From DYRB01 sp963845265 (GTDB taxonomy: Bacteria > Pseudomonadota > Gammaproteobacteria > Chromatiales > Chromatiaceae): a stretch of DNA of 64,000 nt. Below the pieces are notes generated by a model. It was not told where the DNA came from, made no database searches, and worked only from the letters and a program-made list of their open reading frames with translations. The stretch lies in NCBI GenBank assembly GCA_963845265.1, contig CAWJRN010000009.1, forward strand, positions 62,001-126,000, written 5' to 3'. Positions 35,428 to 44,826 of this stretch are shown piece by piece; within the stretch, counting starts at the first letter, position 1; every line of letters starts with the position of its first letter. Both the position numbers and the translations under genes were made by a program.

Positions 35428-36231
35428 CTAGTTGCTGGAATCCTGGGCGGCTGCAGCCCTACCTTTGCCCTGCTCGACGGCGTGCTGTTCGGCGCCCCGG
35501 TCACTGGACAGATCTGCATCCAGGTAGGCAGGGATCATCGGCAGCTTGACGTCCCAGCCGTTGGTCTCATCGACGCTGACTGTCGCCTCGGCAACTGTGA
35601 AGTCCAGCACGTGCCCACCGTGACGACGGTCGGCGGACAAGAAGTGCAGGTGGAAACCCGGTACGTTGATCCCCTTGCTGAAGGTCGGGCACCAGAGCCC
35701 GACCAAGGTTCCATCGATGTCCTGGTGCTGAAAAATAGCCTGTTCCCGCACGACCTCTGCCAAGGGGACGTAGGGTTTCTCCTGGGCAGGGACGCTACGG
35801 TAGGTGACGGTCGTAAAACGCGCATCGGTCCGCACCGCGTAAAAGAGGTTGTGGCTCGGCAGCTTGTCCTCGAGCCAAAGCTTAAACGCCGCATAGTCCT
35901 TTGCTGTCGGTAGATCAAATACCTGATCGGGCTCGAAGCGCGTGACCGCCATGAAGGGCGTGCCGGTCGACGGCGGCATCATGCTGACGGTGCCGTCGAA
36001 GGCGGCCTGATAGACGACCCCATCCAGCAAGATCAACTCGCCGTCGACCGCCGCAAAGGTACCCAGGCCGAAGTCCCCATGCTCGGTGACGCTGCCAACG
36101 GTAGCGACGCTGCTATAAACGCCGGATAGCAGCGCATCTATGGTTGAGACCTGATAAAGCACGTCGTTGTCTTCGTCGGCATTCGCGGCAAGTGCGACGC
36201 CCAGGGCAAGAGCAGTCAGTAGAATGTGCAT
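35428..36231 (-). CDS. Alpha-acetolactate decarboxylase, exported
   Basis: A 267-residue enzyme converting 2-acetolactate to acetoin. Start at 36231 (MHILLTALALGVALAANADE), with GGGGAG 8 bp upstream; a signal peptide of about 20 residues is evident. The family core is GTLVGLWCPTF and FHLHFLSADRRHGGHV, which holds the zinc-binding His residues. The fold pattern EHGDFGLGTFAAVDGELI is also typical. No acetolactate synthase gene is adjacent. An exported form is unusual for a cytoplasmic pathway and suggests external pH or acetoin control (inference). The last 15 residues are Gln/Ala-rich. Confidence 0.87.
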   Translation of the reverse strand: MHILLTALALGVALAANADEDNDVLYQVSTIDALLSGVYSSVATVGSVTEHGDFGLGTFAAVDGELILLDGVVYQAAFDGTVSMMPPSTGTPFMAVTRFEPDQVFDLPTAKDYAAFKLWLEDKLPSHNLFYAVRTDARFTTVTYRSVPAQEKPYVPLAEVVREQAIFQHQDIDGTLVGLWCPTFSKGINVPGFHLHFLSADRRHGGHVLDFTVAEATVSVDETNGWDVKLPMIPAYLDADLSSDRGAEQHAVEQGKGRAAAAQDSSN

Positions 36232-36613
36232 GGTCTTCTCCCCAATCGAATTCACAGCCCCAGCTGGCGCTGACTACCTCGATGCTTGCCCTCGACACAG
36301 GAGGAACTGCGATGGAACAGGCCGGAGGAAACCGGCGGAGGGCGGGCGTCCCAGTTGGGTATAGCCTTGACGGACGGGTCCTCGCAGGCGGGCGGCACAC
36401 GCCCCGTTCCTGTCGCTGACGACTTGCGCCCGACTGGCCGAAACCCAGCACAAAACGGACCCAAGGCCGGATCGGAAATGACCCTAGCTCCTTATCCGCG
36501 CCATGGAATATTCCGTCCCCAACATAACCCACGTGCGTTGATGACCGACAGGTCGAAACACCATGTCTAAGCTCGCCCTCATGCCGACCTGGTGGCGGTG
36601 GGATTTCTATTCG
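36232..36613. other. Intergenic, no gene seen
   Basis: 382 bp upstream of the decarboxylase gene and downstream of the lipoprotein gene. It holds the decarboxylase promoter region. Short plus-strand frames have no domain or conserved look. Confidence 0.4.
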
Positions 36614-37159
36614 TTATTTAGCAAGCACAGCCGTGGCGATTTTTCTTGCTAAATCAAGATTCTCCGGGTCAGTGCTACCCTTGGAACGTGCACTGAAGAT
36701 GTACATATGCGAATTGCTGAATACAGTGAGCTGACCTGTTTCTACAGTCCAGAATGCCCGACCGGCGATACCTTGTACCGGTTGTATACTTAGATCCGGC
36801 GCTTCATTTTTGAGTTCCTTGGTGTAAGCCTCGTAAGCCGCGTCAGGATTCTGGTGATTACGGGGAAAGGGCTTGATCATGAAGCCTACAGAGATCCCGC
36901 TGTCAGGTGCATAATAATTGCACATGGACATCCAGTGGCTCAAATCCTGTTGTACGTTATGGGTTTCCGTGGGAGGCCGCTCAACAGTAGAGTCGAGTAG
37001 CCCCTCCACTTCCGCAATTGTTAGGATTTCACAGCTGTGGATGGGGGGTGCTACTTTCGGTCTCGCGTTATCACAGCTATAAATGGCACACGAGAACAAG
37101 ACCGCAAGCCCCAGGGACTGAGCTGATCTGCTGATTCTGATTGGAGCTTTCATCGGCAC
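36614..37159 (-). CDS. Putative lipoprotein of unknown function
   Basis: A 181-residue exported protein (start possibly MKAPIRIS two codons later). The signal region ends near LFSCAIYSC, which could be a lipobox. The mature part (CEILTIAEVEGLLDSTVERP, then CNYYAPDSG, then a short beta-rich segment) resembles DUF3558-type small lipoproteins. The region is visibly less G+C-rich than neighbours, so it may have been acquired by transfer. Function unknown. Confidence 0.6.
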   Translation of the reverse strand: MPMKAPIRISRSAQSLGLAVLFSCAIYSCDNARPKVAPPIHSCEILTIAEVEGLLDSTVERPPTETHNVQQDLSHWMSMCNYYAPDSGISVGFMIKPFPRNHQNPDAAYEAYTKELKNEAPDLSIQPVQGIAGRAFWTVETGQLTVFSNSHMYIFSARSKGSTDPENLDLARKIATAVLAK

Positions 37160-37541
37160 CTTAAGGTCAATTGGAAAATAGGGTTGAGCTGCTTGTAGGT
37201 GTTTATAGTCTCCGCAATATTGTCCACAATCCTATCACTGGCTGGAGTCCAGAATCTAGTGACAGAGCGATAGGGCATTCAACCGTCCCACGACGAGATC
37301 AGACGGACGATAGACTGACCGGGCGATGATCGGAACAGCACCGATTCCGAACTGGCTGTCAGTGGATGGAGTTCCCAGGCCGTTTGGGCAAAATTGGAAA
37401 CAAGCGCGTTGCCACTACCGGAGCTTCGTTCTCAATGGCATAGGGGGTGGCATTTGGCATGGGTTACGCCAGCAAAATCTTATCCGAGTCTGCGACCCGC
37501 CTGTGCAATCAAGTAAACTGTCCCCGCAACTCGTCAACTCG
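37160..37541. other. Intergenic, no gene seen
   Basis: 382 bp upstream of the lipoprotein gene and downstream of the DUF1631 gene. It contains part of the 8-bp tandem repeat at its right edge and no recognisable gene. Confidence 0.45.
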
Positions 37542-37559
37542 TCAACTCGTCAACTCGTC
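37528..37559. repeat. Four tandem copies of an 8-bp unit at the DUF1631 stop codon
   Basis: AACTCGTC repeated exactly four times (32 bp). The stop codon of the leftward DUF1631 gene (37542-37544) falls inside. As 8 is not a multiple of 3, gain or loss of a unit would change the C-terminus. Confidence 0.85.
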
Positions 37560-39899
37560 CCCGGAGCGTGATGATTGCAACAAATTGAGGATGGCGCTTA
37601 ACGCCCTTTCCACGAACGGCTTCCTTCTTTCGTGCTGGATGATCCTCGCCCGCTGCCCCAACAGATCCTGCGCCAGCGACAGCATCGTCCGGGTTTCCGC
37701 TTGCTTCCCGTCCCGGTCCACGAACAGGCAGGTCTCGGTGGCGGTGCTGAACCAAGCCATCTTGCGGCGACGCGGCGGACCATCGTCTTCGGGCTTGAAC
37801 TCGAACCAAGTGCCAAACTGGAGTGCCCGCAGCCTCGCGACCATCTTCGCTTCGTTCACCGACACATTCGGCGCCGCCGGTTGGCCGCCCTTCTGTTCTA
37901 GCGCCTTTGCCTCGGGGATCACCGCCTCAACGACAGGCCTGCGCGCGAGTAGCTCGTCTGGCCGCGGTCTCGCAGGAGCTCTGACTTCGTCGATACGCAG
38001 CAGCAGGCGCTCGTGATCGGTCAACAATGGCGCCAGGGTCAACCACTCCACTGGGCGGTTACCCCCCAGGGAGTCCAGACCGTTCTCTATCGCGCCCAAC
38101 AGCGACGGAAGGGCCGTCGCGAGCTGTCCACTGGACTGGTCGAGACCCTTACCCAAGCTCGCTAGCTGGTCGGCGACATTGATCGCCTGGAGCCATTCTC
38201 TGCCGTTATCTCCAGATGGACTGCGCAGCAGCAGGAATACCAACGCATGAACCCACACGTGGGAGAGAAACGCATCCACCTCGGGGAGCACATCGGGTTG
38301 ACTCAGGCGCCTGTCGATCTCTGCTTTGGCCCGCTGCTTCGCCACTTGAAACTTGTCTCTTCCCATCGCAGCCTGGCGCGCACGTTCTTCCGTTGTCGTC
38401 GTCTTGCGTTGCTGCTCCTTGAACTCCGTCTTCAGCACAATTAGCAACTCGTCAAAGGGCGACACCTTGTCGGTATATTCGTCGACGACTCGTTCGACGA
38501 TGGTCCGCAAAGTCGGAAAGATTCCCCAACCTGGAGCGCTCTCTCGCACATAGTTTTCCCCCGCTTCCACAAGCTTATCCAACAATTGGCGAGCGCAATG
38601 ATCGTCGTTGTACAACATTTGGCTGTCCAGCAAGGCGACCCTAAGATAGGGGGTGTGAAGCCGGCTGAATAGCGCCTTCGCAAGATTGGGCAATTCCACA
38701 TCGCTCAGCATGTATTCGAAAAGCAGACCGACGATATCGATCGCGTCGACATCCGTCGGTTCCATCTGCTCGGGCTTGACCTGAGAGAAGAACGCTTCGC
38801 GCTCCTCCCTGAGGCCACTCTTTGCCGAATCGAGAAAATGCGGGTCGGACCCAAGGCACGCCGCCGCGACGGGATCGGTAAAGGCGCTCTTATCCCGCGC
38901 GTGGCTGAGCGACTGAACATTGTTGAGGGTGGAAATCAATGTCTCGCGCTGAACCCGTCTCACTGCTGAGCCGAAACGCGGCGAAACCGCGGCATCATTG
39001 CTCGCAGCTGAAACCCGGAGCCGGGCCCGGCGTCCGGCCATGAGCTGAAGGATCGAGCCCATCAGCTCGTCGGAAACCCCATGGCCCGGTTCTGCGCTCT
39101 GCTCCAACCCCAGATCCGGACTGGAATTTGCACCGGCTTCGATGTTGGTTTGTTGCTCTGGATGACGCTCGTCCGCCTCAGCCTCCGGAGCAATAGATCG
39201 AGCGGCATCGGCGTTCATTCGGGGGTTCACGAGGTATTTCAGATTCGGCAGCACACCCGCCTTCTTCAGCGTCTCGTTGAGCTCGCGATACAGGTTCTCG
39301 ACGTCCTGCAGGACGTGCTTGTCGAACAGGGCATAGAGGATCACACGAACCTTGACGTCAATGTCCAGGCCTTGCAGAGCAGTTCGGAAACACTGAACCA
39401 AATGATAGGGTCCAAAGGGGATCTCATCTTCCTCCAGTTGGGGTCCCCCGGCCACGACCGAAAGACGCTGGCGCAGGGCGTAGAGCTCGGTGCAGCAGCG
39501 GTCCTTGGCGTTGCCGACAAGGGTCTCAGCGGCCACATTCTCGTCCATCTCGGCCATGCCCAAAAGGCTGAAGCTCAGCTCATCCTCATCGTGCACGTTG
39601 CCTTCCGGTGAAGGCTCCGGAGCCCGCTTGCCAAAGTCATCGAAGGCATTATTGAAGCACGTCTGAAAGAGGCTCTGGATCAATGGCCGGTGGGTCAGAA
39701 TTACGCCCCGGGCCGCAAAAAACTCCTGCTGAATGTGGTTAGCCTGAGCCTTGTCGGCAAAATCGAACAACGCTTCGTCCGCTTGTTTCAGTAGCCCGGC
39801 CAGATTCGTGGTCACCGTTGAGAATGCGTGGCGCCGGCATTGCACAAATGCCTGCTGGAAACGCATTGCCCCGCCCGGTTCGGTGTCTTGTTCGTTCAT
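37542..39899 (-). CDS. DUF1631 family protein
   Basis: A 785-residue protein. Start at 39899 (MNEQDTEPGGAMRFQQAF) rather than the longer frame to 39950. It resembles the DUF1631 family, widespread near PilZ and c-di-GMP genes in gammaproteobacteria: LLFEYMLSDVELPNLAKALF and LRVALLDSQMLYND are typical. A PilZ-like segment lies at the C-terminus (ALQFGTWFEFKPEDD). The function is not defined; a c-di-GMP-responsive cytoplasmic protein is plausible. A PilZ gene lies about 140 bp upstream on the same strand. Confidence 0.85.
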   Translation of the reverse strand: MNEQDTEPGGAMRFQQAFVQCRRHAFSTVTTNLAGLLKQADEALFDFADKAQANHIQQEFFAARGVILTHRPLIQSLFQTCFNNAFDDFGKRAPEPSPEGNVHDEDELSFSLLGMAEMDENVAAETLVGNAKDRCCTELYALRQRLSVVAGGPQLEEDEIPFGPYHLVQCFRTALQGLDIDVKVRVILYALFDKHVLQDVENLYRELNETLKKAGVLPNLKYLVNPRMNADAARSIAPEAEADERHPEQQTNIEAGANSSPDLGLEQSAEPGHGVSDELMGSILQLMAGRRARLRVSAASNDAAVSPRFGSAVRRVQRETLISTLNNVQSLSHARDKSAFTDPVAAACLGSDPHFLDSAKSGLREEREAFFSQVKPEQMEPTDVDAIDIVGLLFEYMLSDVELPNLAKALFSRLHTPYLRVALLDSQMLYNDDHCARQLLDKLVEAGENYVRESAPGWGIFPTLRTIVERVVDEYTDKVSPFDELLIVLKTEFKEQQRKTTTTEERARQAAMGRDKFQVAKQRAKAEIDRRLSQPDVLPEVDAFLSHVWVHALVFLLLRSPSGDNGREWLQAINVADQLASLGKGLDQSSGQLATALPSLLGAIENGLDSLGGNRPVEWLTLAPLLTDHERLLLRIDEVRAPARPRPDELLARRPVVEAVIPEAKALEQKGGQPAAPNVSVNEAKMVARLRALQFGTWFEFKPEDDGPPRRRKMAWFSTATETCLFVDRDGKQAETRTMLSLAQDLLGQRARIIQHERRKPFVERALSAILNLLQSSRSGDELTS

Positions 39900-40040
39900 G
39901 TCCGGTGTCTCAAAGTTGATCTGAAGGTCTCTGAGCGTTTGTCGGTGCACCTGTGTCTGCGGGCGCAGCCGGCCTCAATGGCGATGGGCGGATGGAATGG
40001 ACCTTGGCGTCGCTACGACCGGCAAGGCGCCTGCTGCCGA

Positions 40041-40391
40041 TCATTCGCTGTCGACCGTCCAACCCTCAATCCAACGATCGATAAAGTTGGCCGCTTCGCC
40101 CGATATATCGATGATACTGAATCCGCTCCAGAAATAGCGCCCCTCGTCGTCGGCTTGCGAGGTCCATACGCTCTCCGCGCCGAAACAGACCTTGTCCCTG
40201 CCGTCGGCCGATGGCACGACCGGGATTGCCAGCTGTAGAATCGAGCCGAGGGGGATCGACTCGCGGCTGACCAGCATTAGGCCTTCGGATGTGAGATTCG
40301 CCACATGCCCAAGGTTCTTTCCCGAAATTTCATCGAACACCTCGATGATGGTGCTTGGGTTGCGTCTAGGAATACTGCGTTTCTCGACCAT
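40041..40391 (-). CDS. PilZ-domain c-di-GMP receptor
   Basis: A 116-residue single PilZ domain. The N-terminal RSIPRRNPS provides the RxxxR-type arginines, and NLTSEG matches the (D/N)xSxxG motif except for Thr in place of Ser. These bind c-di-GMP. It is expected to be a cytoplasmic adaptor. It lies upstream of DUF1631, so co-transcription is likely. Confidence 0.82.
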   Translation of the reverse strand: MVEKRSIPRRNPSTIIEVFDEISGKNLGHVANLTSEGLMLVSRESIPLGSILQLAIPVVPSADGRDKVCFGAESVWTSQADDEGRYFWSGFSIIDISGEAANFIDRWIEGWTVDSE

Positions 40392-41369
40392 TTTATGTCT
40401 GCCGATGAATTGGTTAGGCCAGATGTTCTGCCCGGGGCACCGCTCCTATCCGGGGATGGTGTTTGGCCCCAGCCCCTCGTTTGTTACTGTTACGTCCTGG
40501 CAGCAAGTGCGGTATTGGTGCGCTCTTCCAGGTAATCTTGGAACCTCTGCTCTAGAGGCTAAAGGACTACGTCCGCTCTCTCCTTCAGGTCATGGGCCTG
40601 GCGTTCAAGACTGGAAGCGGTGGAGACAACTTGATTGGTGACTGGTGTCGTACTGAGGTATCCGTGGGAGCGGCGCCACACCGGGGCCTGCTCCTGCGTC
40701 CCCGGTATGTCCCCCGTCCCTGGGGTCCATCGCCGCGACGGAGCGTCTTCCAGTGGCACTGCGTGCCGCACGCAAGCGCGGCGTGCAGGTACAGTAGCTA
40801 CCCAGATCGAGCGGCAAGCTCTGCTCGCTGCGGGAGCCTCTCGCGAAGCCCTGGAATCTAAAAGGCAGCTATCGATGCTCGGTCCGCGAAGGGCCGCAGC
40901 GCCCAGGGCGCGAGGGTCAACATTTTATCTGACCTCGGTCAGTTCTCGCATCGGTGGACTGCGCCTCAGACAATACGTCCGATCGTAGCGAGGTGGACGC
41001 AGGAACTGGGGCCAGGTCTCCTATTAAACAGCACCCCAGACCAGTTTTGGGGTCCACTGCATTTTCCGTGGGTAGGGCGCCCGCTCGGCCCGAGCCCCGG
41101 TGACGACTGCGATCAGGTTTTGTTGCGCCGCAGGCGTCCGCTGCGTCACACGGAGTCTACCACCAGCATGCCCGAAAAACCGCCGCACTCGGTATGCTGG
41201 ATCCCGATAGGCCACCGAGGGACCGCACGGATTCTGACCCGTTGCCCACACCAGATGCAAGAGAGCCCATAATCCCGCCCAAGACCGAGTATTTGGCTTG
41301 GTAACGGGGCTGGGGGCTGGGGGTGGCGCGCAGCACGTTGCGTGGCTGGCGTGCGATGCACGGTGAATG
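40392..41369. other. Gene-poor region with a possible chemoreceptor tail fragment
   Basis: About 980 bp with no intact gene. On the minus strand near 40559-40640 a short frame reads TASSLERQAHDLKERADVV, which resembles the C-terminal end of methyl-accepting chemotaxis proteins; no signalling domain precedes it. At 41033-41053 there is a 6-bp inverted repeat ACCCCA/TGGGGT. The rest looks like debris, ending in the DUF547 remnant. Confidence 0.35.
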
Positions 41370-41624
41370 GGGTCTGGGCCAGCGCCGAAAGTCTGCCTCG
41401 GGCACCGACGCGAGGCCGTCGAGGTAACCCTTGAGCAGGTCGCGTTCGCGCGCCATGCCAGCATAGTCCACCTGGGTCCCCACGCCGCCCCGGATGGGCC
41501 GCACGTGGCGCTTGACCAGACCGTCCCAGGTGCCGTGCTCGAATGCCTGGGCCTGAGCGAGCGTCGCCCAGGACAGGCAGAGCACCCAGGAAAGACAGGT
41601 CGCGGGGAGCAGAAACCGTTTCAC
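41370..41624 (-). pseudogene. DUF547 protein, 3'-truncated
   Basis: GTG at 41624 with GGAG upstream; the start overlaps the stop of the flavoprotein gene (GTGA), so it was translationally coupled. A signal peptide (KRFLLPATCLSWVLCLSWAT) leads into the DUF547 start (FEHGTWDGLVKRHVRPIRGG, then VDYAGMARERDLLKGYL). After about 85 residues (FRRWPR) the family sequence stops and unrelated sequence continues to 41157. About two thirds of the protein is missing. The family function is unknown. Confidence 0.6.
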
Positions 41625-43771
41625 CCCCTTCTCCAGGAGTGAAAACGAGCCAGCACGGCCAATACGGTCTGGGGGGCATGGGCGCGCTTCCACTCCCCGG
41701 CGGCATACTTGGCGGCCTCGCTCCAGGTGGGATAGGGGTGGATGGTGCCAAGGATCTTGTTCAGCCCCAGACCGTGCTTCATGGCCAGGGTGAATTCCGC
41801 CAACAGCTCCCCAGCGTGCTCCCCGACGATGGTTGCCCCGAGGATGCGATCTTTCCCCTTCGGTGTGATGACCTTGACGAAGCCGTGGGCGTCGCCATCG
41901 GCGATGGCACGGTCCAGGTCGTCGAGCCCATAGCGGGTGACCTCAAAGGCGATGCCCTGGGCCTTGGCCTCTTCCTCGGAGAGCCCCACGCGCGCCACCT
42001 CTGGGCTGGTGAAGGTCACCCAGGGGATGACGCGGTAGTCGGCCTTGAAGCGCTTGAAGCCGCTGAACAGGGCATTGACCGCGGCGTACCAGGCCTGGTG
42101 GGCGGCGGTGTGGGTGAACTGATAGGGTCCGGCGACGTCGCCGACGGCATAGATATTGGGATAGCGGGTTTGGAGCCATTCGTTGGTCTCGATGGTGCGG
42201 CCGGTGGCGATGCCCAGCTCCTCCAAGCCATAACCCGTCAGATTGGCCATCCGCCCGACTGCAACCAGTACCGCATCGAAGGGGATGCGCAAGTCCTCTC
42301 CCCCATTCTCGGCAACGGGCTCGGCGATGAGGATCTTCTCGCCCTCCTCGACCACGAATTGCTTCGCCTTATGCTCCACCAAAACCTCGATGCCCTCGGC
42401 GCGGAAGCGCTCGGTCACCAAGGCCGATACCTCGGGATCTTCGCGCATCAGGATGCGCGGGAGCATCTCGACCTGGGTGACCTGGGACCCCAGCCGGGCG
42501 AAGGCCTGGGCCAGCTCCGCACCGATGGGTCCACCGCCCAGCACCACCAGCCGCCGGGGCAGCTCGCGTAACTCCCACAGGGTGTCGGAGGTGAGATACC
42601 CGACATCCTCGATTCCCGGGATGGGCGGTACGAAGGGCCTCGCACCCGTAGCGATCACGATGCCGCGGGTCGTCAGTCTTTGCATGGCACCGTCCTCGCC
42701 CCTGACCTCCACCTCCCAGGGCGAGACGATGCGTGCCGTGCCGGCGACCACGTCCACGCCCAGCCCCCGGTAGCGCTCCGCCGAGTCGTGGGGCTCGACC
42801 GCTCTCACCACCCGCTGCACCCGCTCCATGACATCGGCGAAGTCGAACCCCGCATGTGCCTCTCGGATGCCGAGCGCTTGCGCGTCGCGCATCTGGGCAA
42901 GCAGCTTCGCGGTGCGGATCAGCGCCTTGGAGGGGACGCAGCCGGTGTTCAGGCAGTCGCCCCCCATGCGGTGCTGCTCGATCAGGGTCACCTTGGCCTT
43001 GACCGCAGCGGCGATGTAGGCGCTCACCAAACCGCCGGCGCCGGCGCCGATCACCACCAGGTTGCGGTTGAAGCGCTGGGGCTTCTCCCAGCCCGCATAG
43101 ACCTTGCGTGCCTGCACCAGGGCAACGAGGCGCTTCGCCAGTAGCGGGAACAGCCCCAGCAGGGCGAAGGAGGCCACGAGCCCCGGCGAGAGGATGCCGG
43201 CGAGGCTGTCGAGCTGGGCGATCTGAGTACCTGCGTTCACGTACACCAGTGTCCCCGCCAGCATGCCGACCTGGCTGACCCAGTAGAAGGTGCGCGTCTT
43301 GATAGGCGTGAGTCCCATTAGCAGGTTGATGACGAAGAACGGGAACACCGGCACCAGACGCAGGGTGAAGAGATAAAAAGCGCCGTCCTTGGCCATGCCG
43401 GCGTTGACGGCCGCCAAGCGCTCGCCGTAACGCGCCTGCACCCAGTCGCGAAACAGAAAGCGCGAGGCCAGGAAGGCCAGGGTGGCGCCGATGCTGGAGG
43501 CAAAGGACACCAGCAGGGTGCCGATCCCCAGTCCGAACAGAGCGCCGCCGGCCAGGGTCATCACCGCCGCACCCGGCAGAGACAGGGCGGTGACGGCCAC
43601 GTAGATGAGCAGGTAGACGCCGGCGACGAGTACGGGCGAGGCGTTATACCAGGTGGCGAAGGTCGCCTGCCCGGCCTTCAAGGCGTCCAGGGTCAGGAAG
43701 CGGCCCAGGTCGAGGGCGAAGAAGGCCACGACGAGGGCCGCAATGACCAACAACAGCGTTATCTTTTTCAT
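41621..43771 (-). CDS. TVP38/DedA-type membrane domain fused to FAD disulfide oxidoreductase
   Basis: A 716-residue fusion. Residues 1-230 form a TVP38/TMEM64 (SNARE-associated) membrane domain: GAAVMTLAGGALFG, and FRLVPVFPFF-like LRLVPVFPFFVIN. From about residue 235 there is a pyridine-nucleotide disulfide oxidoreductase: FAD motif VVIGAGAGGLVSAYIA, redox pair CLNTGCVPSKAL, NAD(P) motif VLGGGPIGAELAQ, AVGDVAG and a C-terminal dimerisation domain with HPYPTWSEA. It lacks the HMA domain and terminal Cys pair of true MerA, so mercury reduction is unlikely. The ATG overlaps the arsS stop (ATGA). Probably moves electrons from NAD(P)H to an unknown acceptor at the membrane. Confidence 0.87.
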   Translation of the reverse strand: MKKITLLLVIAALVVAFFALDLGRFLTLDALKAGQATFATWYNASPVLVAGVYLLIYVAVTALSLPGAAVMTLAGGALFGLGIGTLLVSFASSIGATLAFLASRFLFRDWVQARYGERLAAVNAGMAKDGAFYLFTLRLVPVFPFFVINLLMGLTPIKTRTFYWVSQVGMLAGTLVYVNAGTQIAQLDSLAGILSPGLVASFALLGLFPLLAKRLVALVQARKVYAGWEKPQRFNRNLVVIGAGAGGLVSAYIAAAVKAKVTLIEQHRMGGDCLNTGCVPSKALIRTAKLLAQMRDAQALGIREAHAGFDFADVMERVQRVVRAVEPHDSAERYRGLGVDVVAGTARIVSPWEVEVRGEDGAMQRLTTRGIVIATGARPFVPPIPGIEDVGYLTSDTLWELRELPRRLVVLGGGPIGAELAQAFARLGSQVTQVEMLPRILMREDPEVSALVTERFRAEGIEVLVEHKAKQFVVEEGEKILIAEPVAENGGEDLRIPFDAVLVAVGRMANLTGYGLEELGIATGRTIETNEWLQTRYPNIYAVGDVAGPYQFTHTAAHQAWYAAVNALFSGFKRFKADYRVIPWVTFTSPEVARVGLSEEEAKAQGIAFEVTRYGLDDLDRAIADGDAHGFVKVITPKGKDRILGATIVGEHAGELLAEFTLAMKHGLGLNKILGTIHPYPTWSEAAKYAAGEWKRAHAPQTVLAVLARFHSWRRG

Positions 43772-44814
43772 GCCGCGCGCTCCGTCTGGGTGTGTGGGTC
43801 TACTCCGGCAGGACGCCGCGTCGATTCACCCCCCTCTCCCGGGAGCGGGAGAAGGGAGCCGCCGCAACTGCTGCCTTGGCCAGCGGTACAGCCATAGCAG
43901 TGGTCGGCCACCGCGATGGGCATGTCGGAGAAGTCGTCCGCGAGCAGGTCGGACAGGTGGCGCCGCACGCCGGCCCGGCCCTCCCCATGCAGCGGCAGAC
44001 CGAGCTGCTGGTTGAAGTCGCAGTCGTACAGAACCCCCTGCCAGTCCACGCTGATCAGGTCGCGGCACATGACCTGGTCCAGGTTGGCGAGGCAAAAGTT
44101 CGCTTTTAGCAGGTCCATGTAGGGGCCGAATTGGCCCTTGGACACCAGGGTGCTGCCGAAGCGCAGGATGGGCATATTCGTCAGGGTATAGAGCCGGTTG
44201 AAGACGATGCCGTGACGTTCCATCAGTTCGCGTTTGTAGGCCGCCTCCAGGCCGGTCTGCTCCGGCGGGAGATCGGTACCGCCGGGGTTGTAGACCAGGT
44301 GCAACGGCAGCGCGCTGTCCGGCTGGCCGTAACCCAAGTGGTTGAGGCGCTTGAGCCCGTCGATGCTGCGCGCGTACATGCCCTTGCCGCGTTGGCGGTC
44401 CACATTATCCTCCAGGTAGCACGGCAGAGAGGCGACAACCTCCACGCCCTGTTCGGCGAGAAACTCCGCCAAGTCCTCGAAGCCCGGTTCCGACAGGATG
44501 GTCAGGTTGCAGCGATCGATCACCGTCACGCCCAGTGCCCGCACCGCTGCCACCAGGGCACGGAAGCGCGGGTGCAGCTCGGGCGCACCTCCGGTAAGGT
44601 CCAGCGTCGGCAGGCCGCGGGCGGCGAGGGCCCGAGGGATTAGCTCGATAGTCGCGTCGTCCATCTGCTCCGTGCGTCCCGGACCGGCATTCACGTGGCA
44701 GTGCACGCAGCTCTGGTTGCAGCGGTAGCCCAGGTTCACCTGAAGTGTCGCGAGGCCGCGGCGGCGCAACGGCGGGAACGCTGTCGCCCATAGCAGTGGG
44801 AAGGTGTCATGCAT
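43768..44814 (-). CDS. arsS: ArsS-type radical SAM protein
   Basis: A 348-residue radical SAM enzyme of the arsenosugar-biosynthesis (ArsS) family. The cluster motif CNQSCVHCHVNAGP is near the N-terminus, and the C-terminal motif CYGCTAGQGSSCGG is typical. ArsS joins dimethylarsenite-type arsenic to a SAM-derived ribose. Beyond that motif is an extra tail of about 28 residues. No arsM or other ars gene lies in this window, so a different substrate is possible. It starts 12 bp after the DUF3179 gene and is coupled to the TVP38-flavoprotein. Confidence 0.87.
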   Translation of the reverse strand: MHDTFPLLWATAFPPLRRRGLATLQVNLGYRCNQSCVHCHVNAGPGRTEQMDDATIELIPRALAARGLPTLDLTGGAPELHPRFRALVAAVRALGVTVIDRCNLTILSEPGFEDLAEFLAEQGVEVVASLPCYLEDNVDRQRGKGMYARSIDGLKRLNHLGYGQPDSALPLHLVYNPGGTDLPPEQTGLEAAYKRELMERHGIVFNRLYTLTNMPILRFGSTLVSKGQFGPYMDLLKANFCLANLDQVMCRDLISVDWQGVLYDCDFNQQLGLPLHGEGRAGVRRHLSDLLADDFSDMPIAVADHCYGCTAGQGSSCGGSLLPLPGEGGESTRRPAGVDPHTQTERAA

Positions 44815-44826
44815 GGCAAGGTATCC

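Noticed and set aside
41033..41053. Insertion-sequence end at the ACCCCA/TGGGGT inverted repeat
   Set aside because: Only 6 bp, no partner end and no transposase nearby.
41543..42571. 342-codon plus-strand frame opposite the flavoprotein
   Set aside because: Shadow frame of a well-conserved oxidoreductase.
41621..43771. Mercuric reductase (merA)
   Set aside because: No N-terminal HMA domain and no C-terminal Cys pair; the membrane domain points to another role.
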